Positions 1 through 8,698 of a stretch of 53,076 bases of DNA are shown in pieces (the first letter of the stretch is position 1; each line of letters begins with the position of its first letter). The notes under the pieces were generated by a model, which saw nothing but the letters and a program-made list of their open reading frames with translations, was not told where the DNA came from and did no database searches. This DNA is from Turicibacter sp. (GTDB lineage: Bacteria; Bacillota_I; Bacilli_A; MOL361; Turicibacteraceae), in NCBI GenBank assembly GCA_009787345.1, contig WRGF01000217.1, positions 1-53,076 on the forward strand, read 5' to 3'. Made by a program: the position numbers and the translations under genes.

Positions 1-2
1 AA

Positions 3-923
<921 letters not shown>

Positions 924-953
924 CAGCTGATGCAATCAAAGTGAGGTTAAACC

Positions 954-1364
954 ATGAAAGAAATGCATGTTCGAGTGGTGACTCCCGATAAATTAATCTT
1001 TGATGGCCAGGCTACCCGCATTCAGGTGAAAGGGACCGAAGGCCAGTTCATGGTCCTCCCCCGCCACCTTCCCATGGTTTCCCTCTTGGGATTGGGAGAG
1101 CTTCGGATTGATTCCCCCCATGATGCTGAAAGCCACTACATCGCCATTGATGAAGGTGTACTGGAAGTTTCCAACAATAAAATTACCATCTTGGCAACCG
1201 ATGCCCTTGCCGCGGAAGATATTGACGTGGCAAGGCTCCGCATGGACTTAGAGCGGGAAGAACGCCATAAGCAAAACTTAAAAAGCCGCGACGAAATGCT
1301 TCGCCAGGAACTTGAAATCAACAAGCTCCTCAACAAGCTCCGTGTCGGTGAACGAAGAAGATAA
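954..1364 (+). CDS. atpC: ATP synthase F1 epsilon subunit
   Basis: Epsilon subunit of the F1 central stalk, which couples rotation to catalysis and inhibits ATP hydrolysis. The 136 residues are the normal family length. The N-terminal beta-sandwich is recognisable (HVRVVTPDKLIFDGQA, then GTEGQFMVLPRHLPMV). The last 45 residues form the charged two-helix C-terminal domain (ARLRMDLEREERHKQN). The start at 954 has a GAGGT ribosome site just upstream. It follows atpD by 30 bases and is the last gene of the atp operon, with a strong terminator at 1374-1412. Confidence 0.97.
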   Translation: MKEMHVRVVTPDKLIFDGQATRIQVKGTEGQFMVLPRHLPMVSLLGLGELRIDSPHDAESHYIAIDEGVLEVSNNKITILATDALAAEDIDVARLRMDLEREERHKQNLKSRDEMLRQELEINKLLNKLRVGERRR

Positions 1365-1373
1365 ATCTAAAAT

Positions 1374-1412
1374 GATAAGGGATGAAGATAACCACTTCAT
1401 CCCTTATCTTAT
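1374..1412 (+). terminator. Terminator of the atp operon
   Basis: Perfect 14-bp stem: bases 1374-1387 are the reverse complement of 1395-1408, with a 7-base loop and a T/A-rich tail. It lies 10 bases after the atpC stop. Confidence 0.85.
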
Positions 1413-1448
1413 ATATGCAATGGCCAAAGCCCGAAAGGAGTCATCCTC

Positions 1449-1667
1449 ATGAACATCCACGCCTATTTCCAAATCATCTTCCACATCCTCATGCTGCCTG
1501 TCAGCTTCCGTGTCCTCACCGCCCTTCGCATCGAGGAACTATTCAAAAAAGGAACTACCCGCCAGGTCATCATCGGCTTTTATTTCATCGCCACAGTCGC
1601 CATCACCCAGCAGTTCCTCCAGTATTTTTATCACGTCTTTGCCCTCCTTTCGCAAATTTTCGAATAA
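1449..1667 (+). CDS. DUF1146 family small membrane protein (YwzB-like)
   Basis: A 72-residue hydrophobic protein with two predicted membrane segments (about residues 8-25 and 42-65) and a short charged loop between them (LRIEELFKKGTTRQ). Length, layout and position directly after atpC match the DUF1146/YwzB family of Bacilli; its function is unknown. A strong ribosome site (AAAGGAG) precedes the ATG. The atp terminator lies between this gene and atpC, so it is probably transcribed by read-through or from its own promoter. The family call rests on pattern and synteny, without a database match. Confidence 0.8.
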   Translation: MNIHAYFQIIFHILMLPVSFRVLTALRIEELFKKGTTRQVIIGFYFIATVAITQQFLQYFYHVFALLSQIFE

Positions 1668-1720
1668 TCTACCCCCCGCCCTCATATGATGTAAGGAATG
1701 AATCGTATGGGGGAATTTTT

Positions 1721-2695
1721 ATGAAATCAATCGTAGCCTTGAGCTTTAGCTTTATACTTATCCTAACCTTAATCCCATTAGCTGTTTTTTTAACCTCTGC
1801 GGTAAATATGCCAACCCCTACCCTTATTTCAAATGGGACTTGGGAGTATTCAGCATATACCACAGGAAAAAAAGAAGAAATAGAAGCCCTTGCACCGACG
1901 GTGATTCCAGTCATGAGGTATGCGGATGACCGGTTGGAGGAAATCGACCTGGAGGATTACGTGAAAGGGGTCGTCGCCTCGGAAATGTACCCCAGTTTCG
2001 AAATGGAAGCCTTAAAAGCCCAAGCCATCGTTGCCAGAACCTTCGTCTTATATAGCCTCCAATCATCGGAGCACGTTCTGGACACCGTCATGGACCAGGT
2101 GTTTCGCGACGAAGGACAGCTTCGTGAGCGTTGGAGCGCCGATTTCGATGGCTATTGGGCCAGGATTACGGAAGCGGTGGATACCACAGAAGGCCTGGTG
2201 GTCAAATACGATGGGCAATTGGTGGAAACCCTATTCTTCGCCATGACCAATGGGTTCACGGAAAACTCCGAAGATGTTTTCGGGGGGACACGGGCCCATT
2301 TGCGCTCCATCGAATCCCCTTGGGACACTGGCGTGCCTAATTTCGAAGTGGAAACCGAGTTTACCCTGCAAAATTTCCGGAATGCCCTTGGGGATTCCAG
2401 TTTGACCGTATCTGACATCGCCATCCTAAGCCGGACACCCGGCGGGCGGGTAGCAGAGGTCCAGGTTGGGAATACTACCATGCGGGGGACGCAATTCCGC
2501 TCAGCCCTTGGGTTGAGGAGTGCCGATTTCAGGGTAACTTCCCGCAACAATTTAGTCGTCATTACGACACGGGGGAGCGGGCACGGTGTCGGAATGAGTC
2601 AACATGGGGCGAATCAGATGGCTTTGGCGGGGAAAACCTATGCTGATATCCTTCGTTTTTACTATCAGGGCATTGAAATTGTCCCAAATCATTAA
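1721..2695 (+). CDS. spoIID: Stage II sporulation protein D (peptidoglycan lytic transglycosylase)
   Basis: SpoIID is the lytic transglycosylase of the DMP engulfment complex that moves the mother-cell membrane around the forespore. The 324-residue protein has an N-terminal membrane anchor (about residues 4-25) followed by an extracellular SpoIID/LytB domain. The motif VASEMYPSFEMEALKAQA holds the glutamate expected to be catalytic. The C-terminal motif GSGHGVGMSQHGA is the family signature. ATG 1721 is chosen because GGGGG lies upstream and it opens directly into the membrane anchor; the frame extends further upstream without sense. spoIIQ follows 54 bases later. In Bacillus murA normally precedes spoIID; here DUF1146 does. 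Confidence 0.95.
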   Translation: MKSIVALSFSFILILTLIPLAVFLTSAVNMPTPTLISNGTWEYSAYTTGKKEEIEALAPTVIPVMRYADDRLEEIDLEDYVKGVVASEMYPSFEMEALKAQAIVARTFVLYSLQSSEHVLDTVMDQVFRDEGQLRERWSADFDGYWARITEAVDTTEGLVVKYDGQLVETLFFAMTNGFTENSEDVFGGTRAHLRSIESPWDTGVPNFEVETEFTLQNFRNALGDSSLTVSDIAILSRTPGGRVAEVQVGNTTMRGTQFRSALGLRSADFRVTSRNNLVVITTRGSGHGVGMSQHGANQMALAGKTYADILRFYYQGIEIVPNH

Positions 2696-2749
2696 CTTGC
2701 GTGTTTAAGAATTTCATATCGTGCCCATCATAGGGGTGAGGTGATGATA

Positions 2750-3436
2750 ATGAAATCAAATGAAAAAACAAATGTTAAAGGTAAAGGGTTCTTCAAGAAA
2801 GTTGACCCCATCAGTTTCGCCCTAGTCGTCCTGCTTGGTGCATCCGCATCATTCGCAGCGTTCCAATTGGTTTGGAATGCAGATGCCCCGGTAGTAAGCC
2901 CAGGTGTTGTGGACAACGACGATTCAACCATCCCAGTCGTATCCAACGTGGCATGGCTTGAAGAAGAAGTAATCTCCCCACTTGAAACTGAAGAAGTTGC
3001 GGTCATGACTTCCTTCTTCGATGCAGAAGCAGACTCCGCAGCAGCAATCGCTGACAGCTTATTCGTATTCCCAGTTGGCTCTGGCGCCTATATGTCCCAA
3101 AACTCTTTCGGAACCAGCTTCGCAGCAGCAAATGGCGATGTTGCCAATGTTGTTTCCATGTTATCCGGTGTGGTAACTTCTGTTGAGCATGACGAGCTAG
3201 TCCGCGGGACAATCGTAACCATCCAACACGAAAACGGGGCCATCTCTGTTTACAACGGGCTTTATGACGTAACCGTGACAGGCGGGGAAGAAATCGAGCA
3301 GGGCACAGTCCTTGGAACTACTGGGCTTTCCTTAATGGAGCCAGAATCCGGGAATGTCGTACACGTTCAATTCTTGCTTGATGGCGTAGAAATCAACCCA
3401 GAATCTGTCCTAAACCAACGTTTAGGCGACCTATAA
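2750..3436 (+). CDS. spoIIQ: Stage II sporulation protein Q (degenerate LytM/M23 domain)
   Basis: SpoIIQ is the forespore membrane protein that pairs with SpoIIIAH to form the engulfment channel. The 228-residue protein has a single membrane anchor near the N-terminus (SFALVVLLGASASFAAFQLV), then an acidic extracellular stretch and a LytM-like fold (from about residue 105). The zinc-binding residues of M23 peptidases are missing: the usual HxxxD position reads GTSFAAANGD, and the last motif is HVQF rather than HxH. It is therefore unlikely to cleave peptidoglycan, which fits the role of SpoIIQ as a scaffold. The start is chosen at 2750 after an AGGGGTGAGGTG ribosome site; in-frame GTG 2741 and ATG 2744 are alternatives. 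Terminator 3439-3490 follows. Confidence 0.85.
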   Translation: MKSNEKTNVKGKGFFKKVDPISFALVVLLGASASFAAFQLVWNADAPVVSPGVVDNDDSTIPVVSNVAWLEEEVISPLETEEVAVMTSFFDAEADSAAAIADSLFVFPVGSGAYMSQNSFGTSFAAANGDVANVVSMLSGVVTSVEHDELVRGTIVTIQHENGAISVYNGLYDVTVTGGEEIEQGTVLGTTGLSLMEPESGNVVHVQFLLDGVEINPESVLNQRLGDL

Positions 3437-3438
3437 GA

Positions 3439-3490
3439 TGCAAAAAAGTTGGGCTATCCCTCATACGGGGAAAGCCCGACTTTTTTGCAT
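3439..3490 (+). terminator. Terminator after spoIIQ
   Basis: A long inverted repeat (GCAAAAAAGT-GGGCT on the left, AGCCC-ACTTTTTTGC on the right) starts 3 bases after the spoIIQ stop. It can act in both directions. Confidence 0.85.
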
Positions 3491-3714
3491 GATTTCATGA
3501 AAGCGGAACCATTTTTTAGCGGCGGATTATTTGTAGAAAAAAGGAGAAAAAAGGTGGAAAAATGGTGGTGTCCACGCTCTAATTGTGTTAAAATTAACCT
3601 TAGCGGCGTTTTTATAGGCAGCGGACAACTTTTAGGTAAATGAAAAGATCCGTTATATTTTCCTGCCTATTTTGCCATACTAATATTGAAAAAATGGTCT
3701 GGAGGAAGGTTCTC

Positions 3715-4710
3715 ATGTTATTCTCTAAAGATATTGGAATAGACTTAGGTACCGCAAACGTATTAATATATGAAAAGGGCAAGGGGATTGTCCTTGAAGA
3801 GCCATCTGTTGTGTCATTGGACGCAGGGTCAGGGCGCATGATTGCAGCAGGTGAGGAAGCCCGCCAGATGATTGGGCGCACACCAGGCAAAATCGAAGTT
3901 ATCCGTCCCATGAAAGATGGGGTCATCGCTGATATTGAGGCGACGGAGATGATGCTAAAACATTTTATCAATGCTGTGAATATAAAGGGAATGCTCTCCC
4001 AGCCTTCGATTATGATCTGCTGCCCGACCAACATCACTTTGGTGGAAAAAAATGCCATCCGAGAAGCTGCTGAAAAATGCGGTGCAAGGGAAGTCATTAT
4101 TGAGGAAGAACCGAAAATCGCAGCCCTTGGGGCAGGGATGGATATTTCCAAGCCATCAGGGAACATGATTATCGACATCGGTGGGGGAACCACGGACATT
4201 GCCGTCCTTTCCTTAGGGGACATCGTAACTTCCACTTCCATCAAAATGGCAGGGAACCGCTTTGACCAAGACATCATTGATTACATTAAGAAAAACTACA
4301 AGCTGTTGATTGGGGACCGTACAGCCGAGGACATTAAAGTCGGGGTAGCTACCGTTTACCCTGAAGGCCGAGATGAGGAACTTCAAGTCCGTGGGCGCGA
4401 CCTGATTTCAGGGCTTCCACGCACCATCACCATTTCTTCATCTGAAGTGGAAGAATCCCTTCGCGAATCTGTCCGCATCATCGTCCATGCGACGAAAAAC
4501 GTGTTGGAGCAAACACCACCGGAACTTTCCGCCGACATTATGAACAAAGGGATTGTCCTAACAGGTGGCGGGGCACTCCTTCATGGCCTAGACCAACTGT
4601 TGACCGAAGAACTTCACGTCCCAGTATTCGTTGCCGACAACCCACTTCACTGTGTAGTTGTTGGAACCGGAATCATGCTAGACCACATCGACAAAATCCG
4701 TCGTCGTTAG
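3715..4710 (+). CDS. mbl: MreB-family actin homologue Mbl
   Basis: Cytoskeletal ATPase that guides lateral cell-wall synthesis in rod-shaped cells. It is 331 residues, the full family length. The N-terminus reads MLFSKDIGIDLGTANVLIY (actin phosphate-1 motif), followed by ICCPTNIT and the adenosine motifs DIGGGTTDIAVLS and VLTGGGALLHGL. Closest resemblance by eye is to Bacillus Mbl rather than MreB, and the place after spoIIQ supports this. Start ATG 3715 has GGAGG 8 bases upstream; the frame is open upstream to 3640 but that part is not MreB-like. In Bacillus spoIIID lies immediately upstream; here the gap holds no HTH gene. Confidence 0.95.
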   Translation: MLFSKDIGIDLGTANVLIYEKGKGIVLEEPSVVSLDAGSGRMIAAGEEARQMIGRTPGKIEVIRPMKDGVIADIEATEMMLKHFINAVNIKGMLSQPSIMICCPTNITLVEKNAIREAAEKCGAREVIIEEEPKIAALGAGMDISKPSGNMIIDIGGGTTDIAVLSLGDIVTSTSIKMAGNRFDQDIIDYIKKNYKLLIGDRTAEDIKVGVATVYPEGRDEELQVRGRDLISGLPRTITISSSEVEESLRESVRIIVHATKNVLEQTPPELSADIMNKGIVLTGGGALLHGLDQLLTEELHVPVFVADNPLHCVVVGTGIMLDHIDKIRRR

Positions 4711-4720
4711 TAAATAAATA

Positions 4721-4757
4721 CAAAAATGGCAGAAGAAACCCACTTCCGCCATTTTGC
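4721..4757 (+). terminator. Terminator after mbl
   Basis: Stem AAAATGGC-GAAG paired with CTTC-GCCATTTT, one mismatch, 10 bases after the mbl stop. Confidence 0.7.
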
Positions 4758-4832
4758 ATGTTCTGGAATGTTTTTGTTAGGCATGATTTCCATGGATGTT
4801 CTAGGACAACCCATGTTTTTATTTTTAACACG

Positions 4833-4924
4833 CACCTTCCATTCGGGAGGAGAGAAGAACTAGGCCCTCCGAACCGTTGATTCATGGAGCAGCCCGAAGT
4901 TAGAATAAATTTGAATGGAAGGTG
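4833..4924 (+). promoter_or_regulatory. Structured leader that can mask the rarA ribosome site
   Basis: Bases 4833-4844 (CACCTTCCATTC) are the exact reverse complement of 4913-4924, a 12-bp closing stem. The right arm contains the rarA Shine-Dalgarno (GGAAGGTGGG). Inside lies a second hairpin (GGGAGG at 4845-4850 with CCTCC near 4866). If transcribed as one RNA, the closing stem would hide the ribosome site, as in translational riboswitches or autoregulatory leaders. I do not recognise a known RNA family here. Regulation is inference. Confidence 0.45.
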
Positions 4925-4934
4925 GGTTTACCTC

Positions 4935-6197
4935 ATGAAACCTTTGGCAGATTTGATTCGCCCTTACACCCTTGATGATGTTGTTGGCCAGTCCCATTTA
5001 ATCGGTGAAGGCCAAATCCTCCGAAAGTTGATTGAAGCCAACCATATCCCAAACCTGATATTTTATGGGCCGTCGGGGACGGGAAAAACCACCCTTGCCA
5101 ACATTATTGCCAGGATGTCCAACAAGAAAATCCATAAGCTCAATGCGACGGAAGCCAATACCGCTGACATCAAGGAAGTGATTGGCTCTATCCATACCCT
5201 TGAAGGCTCCAATGGGATTTTGCTTTACCTTGACGAGATTCAGAATTTTAATAAAAAACAGCAGCAGTCCATTTTGAAATACATCGAAACCGGGGAAATC
5301 ACCCTCATTGCCAGCACGACGGAAAATCCCTACTTTACCATTTTCAGTGCGATTTTGAGCCGTTCCACCATTTTGGAATTTCATGCCCTGACCCCTGATG
5401 ATGTGGAATCAGGCTTGAAACGGGGGGCAGAGTTAGTCCAAGAGGAATTTTTCCTGAATTCCTTTCAAATGGAGGAAGGGGCTTTGGCATACATCGCAAA
5501 AGTGTCCAATGGTGATTTGCGCCGGGCGCTGAATGCCCTGGAAATTGCCCTTTACCCCCACACCCGCGAGAAGGATTTTGTGCTGACCAAGGAATGGGCG
5601 AAGGAATGTACGGTGACGGCCGGATTTGCCTATGACCGGTTTGGCGACCAGCATTATGATACCCTCAGTGCGTTCCAAAAGTCCATCCGGGGCAGCGACC
5701 CAGATGCTTCCATCCATTATTTGGCGAGGCTCATCAAAGCAGGCGACCTTCTTTCCATCTGCCGAAGGCTTTTAGTGATTGCCGCTGAGGATATAGGTCT
5801 TGCTTATCCACAGGCCATCGGCATCGTGAAATCCTGTACGGATGCCGCCCAGCAGCTAGGGTTTCCCGAAGCCAGAATCCCTCTTGCACAGGCGGTCATT
5901 TTGCTAGCCAACTCCCCGAAATCCAACTCCGCCAACGTGGCCATCGATAAGGCGCTTTCCGATATCGGGAAAGGATTTGCAGCACCCATTCCGAAGCATT
6001 TGCGGGATGGGCATTACAGTGGGTCGAAAGATTTAGGCAATGCCATCGACTATAAATACCCTCATGCGTACCCGAACCATTACGTTGCCCAACAGTATTT
6101 GCCGGACGCTTTGAAGGGGCGGGCTTACTACGAGGCGGGCGATAATAAGTTTGAGCAGGGCTTCCACCAGTACCAGGAAAATATCAAACAAAACTAG
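4935..6197 (+). CDS. rarA: Replication-associated recombination protein A (AAA+ ATPase)
   Basis: RarA/MgsA is a clamp-loader-like AAA+ ATPase that acts at stalled replication forks. The 420 residues are the normal length. Walker A GPSGTGKTTLAN lies at about residues 39-50; Walker B is LYLDEIQNF; sensor 1 is IASTTENPYF; and the arginine-finger region is LSRSTILEF. The C-terminal tetramerisation domain ends with the typical PHAYPNHYVAQQYLPD stretch. ATG 4935 is chosen because the conserved N-terminus (MKPLADLIRPYTLDDVVGQ) starts there and GGAAGGTGGG precedes it. An in-frame ATG at 4884 would add 17 residues but has no ribosome site. An inverted repeat upstream can pair with the ribosome site. 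Confidence 0.95.
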   Translation: MKPLADLIRPYTLDDVVGQSHLIGEGQILRKLIEANHIPNLIFYGPSGTGKTTLANIIARMSNKKIHKLNATEANTADIKEVIGSIHTLEGSNGILLYLDEIQNFNKKQQQSILKYIETGEITLIASTTENPYFTIFSAILSRSTILEFHALTPDDVESGLKRGAELVQEEFFLNSFQMEEGALAYIAKVSNGDLRRALNALEIALYPHTREKDFVLTKEWAKECTVTAGFAYDRFGDQHYDTLSAFQKSIRGSDPDASIHYLARLIKAGDLLSICRRLLVIAAEDIGLAYPQAIGIVKSCTDAAQQLGFPEARIPLAQAVILLANSPKSNSANVAIDKALSDIGKGFAAPIPKHLRDGHYSGSKDLGNAIDYKYPHAYPNHYVAQQYLPDALKGRAYYEAGDNKFEQGFHQYQENIKQN

Positions 6198-6283
6198 ACA
6201 TGAATGTCGGGTGAAACTTCTTTACGTGGCGGTCATTTCATATTAAAATGGATAAGTCAAGTAAAGTGCAAAGGGGATATTGT

Positions 6284-6517
6284 ATGTTAAGGAAGCAATC
6301 GTTAACCGTAGAATCAAGGGGATTTTTTTATCAATTATCCACAGCTATTTTATACTTGGGATGGATGCTGGTGCTCCTCGGCATTGGAATCGTTCTGTAC
6401 CAGCTGCTCCCTATTGTGATGGAGTGGCAACGGATGTTTAATGACGGCTATGGCATCATCCACGGAGAATGGGTATCGCCGGAAAGCTATGAATTTTTGA
6501 AGCCGTTTATTCGGTAG
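6284..6517 (+). CDS. Small hypothetical membrane protein
   Basis: A 77-residue protein with one long hydrophobic region (about residues 19-43, ILYLGWMLVLLGIGIVLYQL) followed by a polar C-terminal tail that ends YEFLKPFIR. ATG 6284 follows AAAGGGG by 8 bases. An upstream in-frame ATG at 6248 lacks a ribosome site and would add hydrophilic residues. It lies 86 bases after rarA on the same strand and could be co-transcribed. I do not recognise the family. Confidence 0.6.
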   Translation: MLRKQSLTVESRGFFYQLSTAILYLGWMLVLLGIGIVLYQLLPIVMEWQRMFNDGYGIIHGEWVSPESYEFLKPFIR

Positions 6518-6525
6518 GAGCATCG

Positions 6526-6583
6526 TTTATCGCTGAAAAAATTAATTTATCGCTCGATTTGTCGCTTGAAAATTGAGCGATAT
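6526..6583 (+). repeat. TTATCGCT repeat array upstream of fic (candidate operator)
   Basis: TTTATCGCT occurs at 6526-6534 and 6546-6554, a variant TTGTCGCT at 6558-6565, and an inverted copy AGCGATA at 6576-6582. The 23 bases 6546-6568 recur in inverted orientation at 7375-7397 inside the fic gene with a single mismatch. The inverted copy overlaps the -35 box of the fic promoter. This suggests an autoregulatory binding site; the binding protein is not identified. Confidence 0.65.
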
Positions 6584-6601
6584 TTTTTTGTATGGTATAA
6601 T
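6573..6601 (+). promoter_or_regulatory. Sigma-A type promoter of fic
   Basis: TTGAGC (6573-6578), a 17-base spacer and a perfect TATAAT (6596-6601). The start codon of fic lies 28 bases downstream of the -10 box. The -35 overlaps one copy of the AGCGATA repeat. Confidence 0.75.
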
Positions 6602-6629
6602 GGAATGAGAAAAACAAGGGAGGAAACTG

Positions 6630-7622
6630 ATGAAGCCGGTATTCTCAATGAACAATGCGATGTTAAATAAAATGGTTGAAATTTCCAAAGCTATTGGGCA
6701 TTTGGAGTTTCAAGTCGAGAGAAACCTGAAATTACGGAAAGAAAATCGAATCAAGTCGATTCATTCGTCGTTGGCGATTGAAAACAATAGTTTAAGTGTT
6801 GAGCAAATAACCGACATTATTGATGGTAAGCGAGTGCTAGGAAATCCCAAGGAAATCCGGGAGGTTAAGAATGCCTATGAAGCTTATGAAGAGATTTTGT
6901 CCCTGAACCCATACAAGCAGAAGGATTTTCTTAAAGCCCATGGACTCATGACGCAAGAAGTCGTGAATGAGTCAGGCCGATATCGTCAAAAAGATGTGGG
7001 TATCTTTGATAGCAATGGTAATGTGGTTCATCTGGGAGCCAGACCGCAATTTTTAGAGGTTTTGATGGATGAGTTGTTTGAATGGGGGGCGACTGATGAT
7101 ACTCCAGAAATCATCAAGAGTTGTGTCTTTCATTATGAAATAGAAACCATTCACCCATTTGCAGATGGAAATGGTAGGATGGGACGCTTATGGCAGACCG
7201 TGATATTGGCAAACTGGAATCCCATTTTTGCGTGGATACCCATTGAAACGATTATTTATGAGCATCAAGCCGCTTACTACAATGTTCTAGCCCAAGCAGA
7301 TAAGCTAAATGACTCCACTGTTTTTATTGAATTTATGTTGAATGTCATTCTTGAAACGCTTATCGCTTATAAAACAAGCGATAAATCGAGCGATAAAAAT
7401 GAAATCGAATTCCCCGATGAAATGACGGGAGTTGAAACGCAAGTTTATCTATTACTCAAGAAATATTTGGCTGACCATGAGAGCATCAATACCACAGTTG
7501 CAACGAAACTCATCGGCAAATCAGCCCCCACAGTCCGAAAATACTTATCGAGATTGGTTACACTTGGATTGCTTGAAGCACACGGTAGCAACAAAAACCG
7601 AACTTACACGTTAAAACACTAA
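6630..7622 (+). CDS. Fic family protein (AMPylase/deAMPylase type) with C-terminal winged helix
   Basis: Fic enzymes transfer AMP or related groups from a nucleotide to hydroxyls of target proteins. The 330-residue protein has an N-terminal helix with the inhibitory motif SSLAIEN (residues 46-52, pattern S/T-xxx-E-N), so it is likely self-inhibited. The core motif HPFADGNGRMGR begins at H175 and is intact (catalytic His, acidic and phosphate-binding residues). After a short polar linker rich in SDK repeats (about 245-257), the last 65 residues look like a winged helix (TVATKLIGKSAPTVRKYLSRLVTLGLL). AGGGAGGA precedes the ATG. The gene is monocistronic, with its own promoter and a terminator at 7621-7650. 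The linker-coding DNA repeats the promoter array in inverted form. Target unknown; no antitoxin partner gene is seen. Confidence 0.92.
   Translation: MKPVFSMNNAMLNKMVEISKAIGHLEFQVERNLKLRKENRIKSIHSSLAIENNSLSVEQITDIIDGKRVLGNPKEIREVKNAYEAYEEILSLNPYKQKDFLKAHGLMTQEVVNESGRYRQKDVGIFDSNGNVVHLGARPQFLEVLMDELFEWGATDDTPEIIKSCVFHYEIETIHPFADGNGRMGRLWQTVILANWNPIFAWIPIETIIYEHQAAYYNVLAQADKLNDSTVFIEFMLNVILETLIAYKTSDKSSDKNEIEFPDEMTGVETQVYLLLKKYLADHESINTTVATKLIGKSAPTVRKYLSRLVTLGLLEAHGSNKNRTYTLKH
7360..7397 (+). repeat. Intragenic inverted repeat in the fic linker
   Basis: TTATCGCTT (7360-7368) and AAGCGATAA (7376-7384) form a perfect 9-bp hairpin with a 7-base loop. A further AGCGATAAA follows at 7389-7397. Bases 7375-7397 are the reverse complement of 6546-6568 upstream of the gene with one mismatch. 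The stretch encodes part of the linker (TSDKSSDK). Confidence 0.75.
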
Positions 7623-7650
7623 AGCCCTTGCCACCTTCAAGGGCTTTTCC
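7621..7650 (+). terminator. Terminator after fic
   Basis: AAGCCCTTG (7622-7630) pairs with CAAGGGCTT (7638-7646), followed by TT. A 27-base stretch beginning inside this terminator (7634-7660) is identical to 9157-9183 after the next operon. Confidence 0.75.
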
Positions 7651-7676
7651 CATGCCTAAAGAACTCGAAAAAACGA

Positions 7677-7745
7677 GCGTTTATGTCATTTTTTGCGACG
7701 CTCATGTAAAAGAGGGTATCGCAATCCCTCTCCATCAGGTAAAAT
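7677..7745 (+). promoter_or_regulatory. LytTR-type (AgrA) regulated promoter P1
   Basis: Direct repeats GCGTTTAT (7677) and ACGCTCAT (7698), 21 bp apart. A weak -35 TATCGC (7717), a 17-base spacer and -10 TAAAAT (7740-7745) follow. The second repeat starts 42 bp before the -10, as in the three other promoters of the island. This is the expected layout for a LytTR activator bound to one face of the DNA. It serves the gene at 7804. Confidence 0.75.
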
Positions 7746-7803
7746 AAAAATTGCCAGAATATTGAGGGAATTTTTGGTAGATTATACTTGGAGGTAAAAG
7801 GTT

Positions 7804-8694
7804 ATGAAATTTACAAAGATTAGAAAACGATTTAACCAATCCTTTTTCATGGGCTTGGTAACGATGACCATCGTTTCACCCCTTATTGGAATTCCAAATG
7901 GAGTAGTTCAAGCGAATCCGGTTAATTTACAAGGAATCAGCGAGGGTATGCAAGAGGTTATTGAAATAAAAGCGGACTATGATGTTCACACAAAAATGGA
8001 TTTTTTCTCCAATGGGGCTATTCTAAACGATAGCTATTTTGAATCTATTTTGATTCACAATGAAATGGGATATGAAGTTGAGATAAGCCTTCCATTTTAC
8101 TTATTGGAGGAAATTTCTAAGACGACATTGTTAAATATTGCGAATGAAAGTAATGAAAAAATTACCATTTATGGTATTGAACTAATTGAACACGAAGATG
8201 AAGAAGTTTGGATTGAGAAAAAAATAGATGATTCCCCAATAGGGAGAATTTTAGGAGTCGGCACTTTGACGCCGAATCCAGCGATTTACCGAACTACGGT
8301 AAATCGTCGCCCGGCGAGCTTTAGTAATACTTTTGGAACTAGTCAACGTGTTTTAACGGTTGCTAGGCAAATGAGTACAACCTTATCCAGCACATGGACA
8401 AGAACAACGACTGTTTCTCTTAATACAGGGACAGGAAATCAGTCTCCTTGGCAACGGAGTGGAGGACTGGCTCATAGTGTTACGGCTACAAGGACCCGCA
8501 CGCATGTATTTAATGGTCCATCGGAAAATTCACATTATCGTTCTACTGATTTCAGACAACAATTTGAATATGAGCCTATTGAATGGACACAGACACGTTC
8601 TCAAACAACAGGTATAGTCACTAACACCCAAACACGAAGTGGGACTGGTGTCAGACCACATTCTATTATCTGGTATAGTGTTGGGATTCGATGA
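7804..8694 (+). CDS. Secreted protein of unknown family, agr-island unit 1
   Basis: A 296-residue protein with a signal peptide (basic KFTKIRKRF, hydrophobic core to about residue 32, likely cleavage after VVQA). The N-terminal half is acidic and mixed in composition. The C-terminal half (from about 165) is very rich in Thr, Ser and Arg with alternating patterns such as TTTVSLNTGTGNQ, suggestive of beta structure. There is no cysteine. It ends SIIWYSVGIR, comparable to the RWYRR end of the secreted protein at 12397. GGAGG precedes the ATG. It lies behind a LytTR promoter and directly before a small membrane protein. I do not recognise the family; a toxin-like or surface-active role is conceivable but unproven. 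More AT-rich than the core genes. Confidence 0.7.
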   Translation: MKFTKIRKRFNQSFFMGLVTMTIVSPLIGIPNGVVQANPVNLQGISEGMQEVIEIKADYDVHTKMDFFSNGAILNDSYFESILIHNEMGYEVEISLPFYLLEEISKTTLLNIANESNEKITIYGIELIEHEDEEVWIEKKIDDSPIGRILGVGTLTPNPAIYRTTVNRRPASFSNTFGTSQRVLTVARQMSTTLSSTWTRTTTVSLNTGTGNQSPWQRSGGLAHSVTATRTRTHVFNGPSENSHYRSTDFRQQFEYEPIEWTQTRSQTTGIVTNTQTRSGTGVRPHSIIWYSVGIR

Positions 8695-8698
8695 AAAT

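Noticed and set aside
3449-3643. 64-codon open frame at the place of spoIIID
   Set aside because: It begins inside the spoIIQ terminator and its product has no helix-turn-helix character.
4833-4924. SRP RNA or 6S RNA in the rarA leader
   Set aside because: The GGAGCAGCCC stretch recalls SRP RNA, but the conserved GGAAGGAAGCAGC loop is absent; 6S features are also missing. Kept only as an unnamed structured leader.
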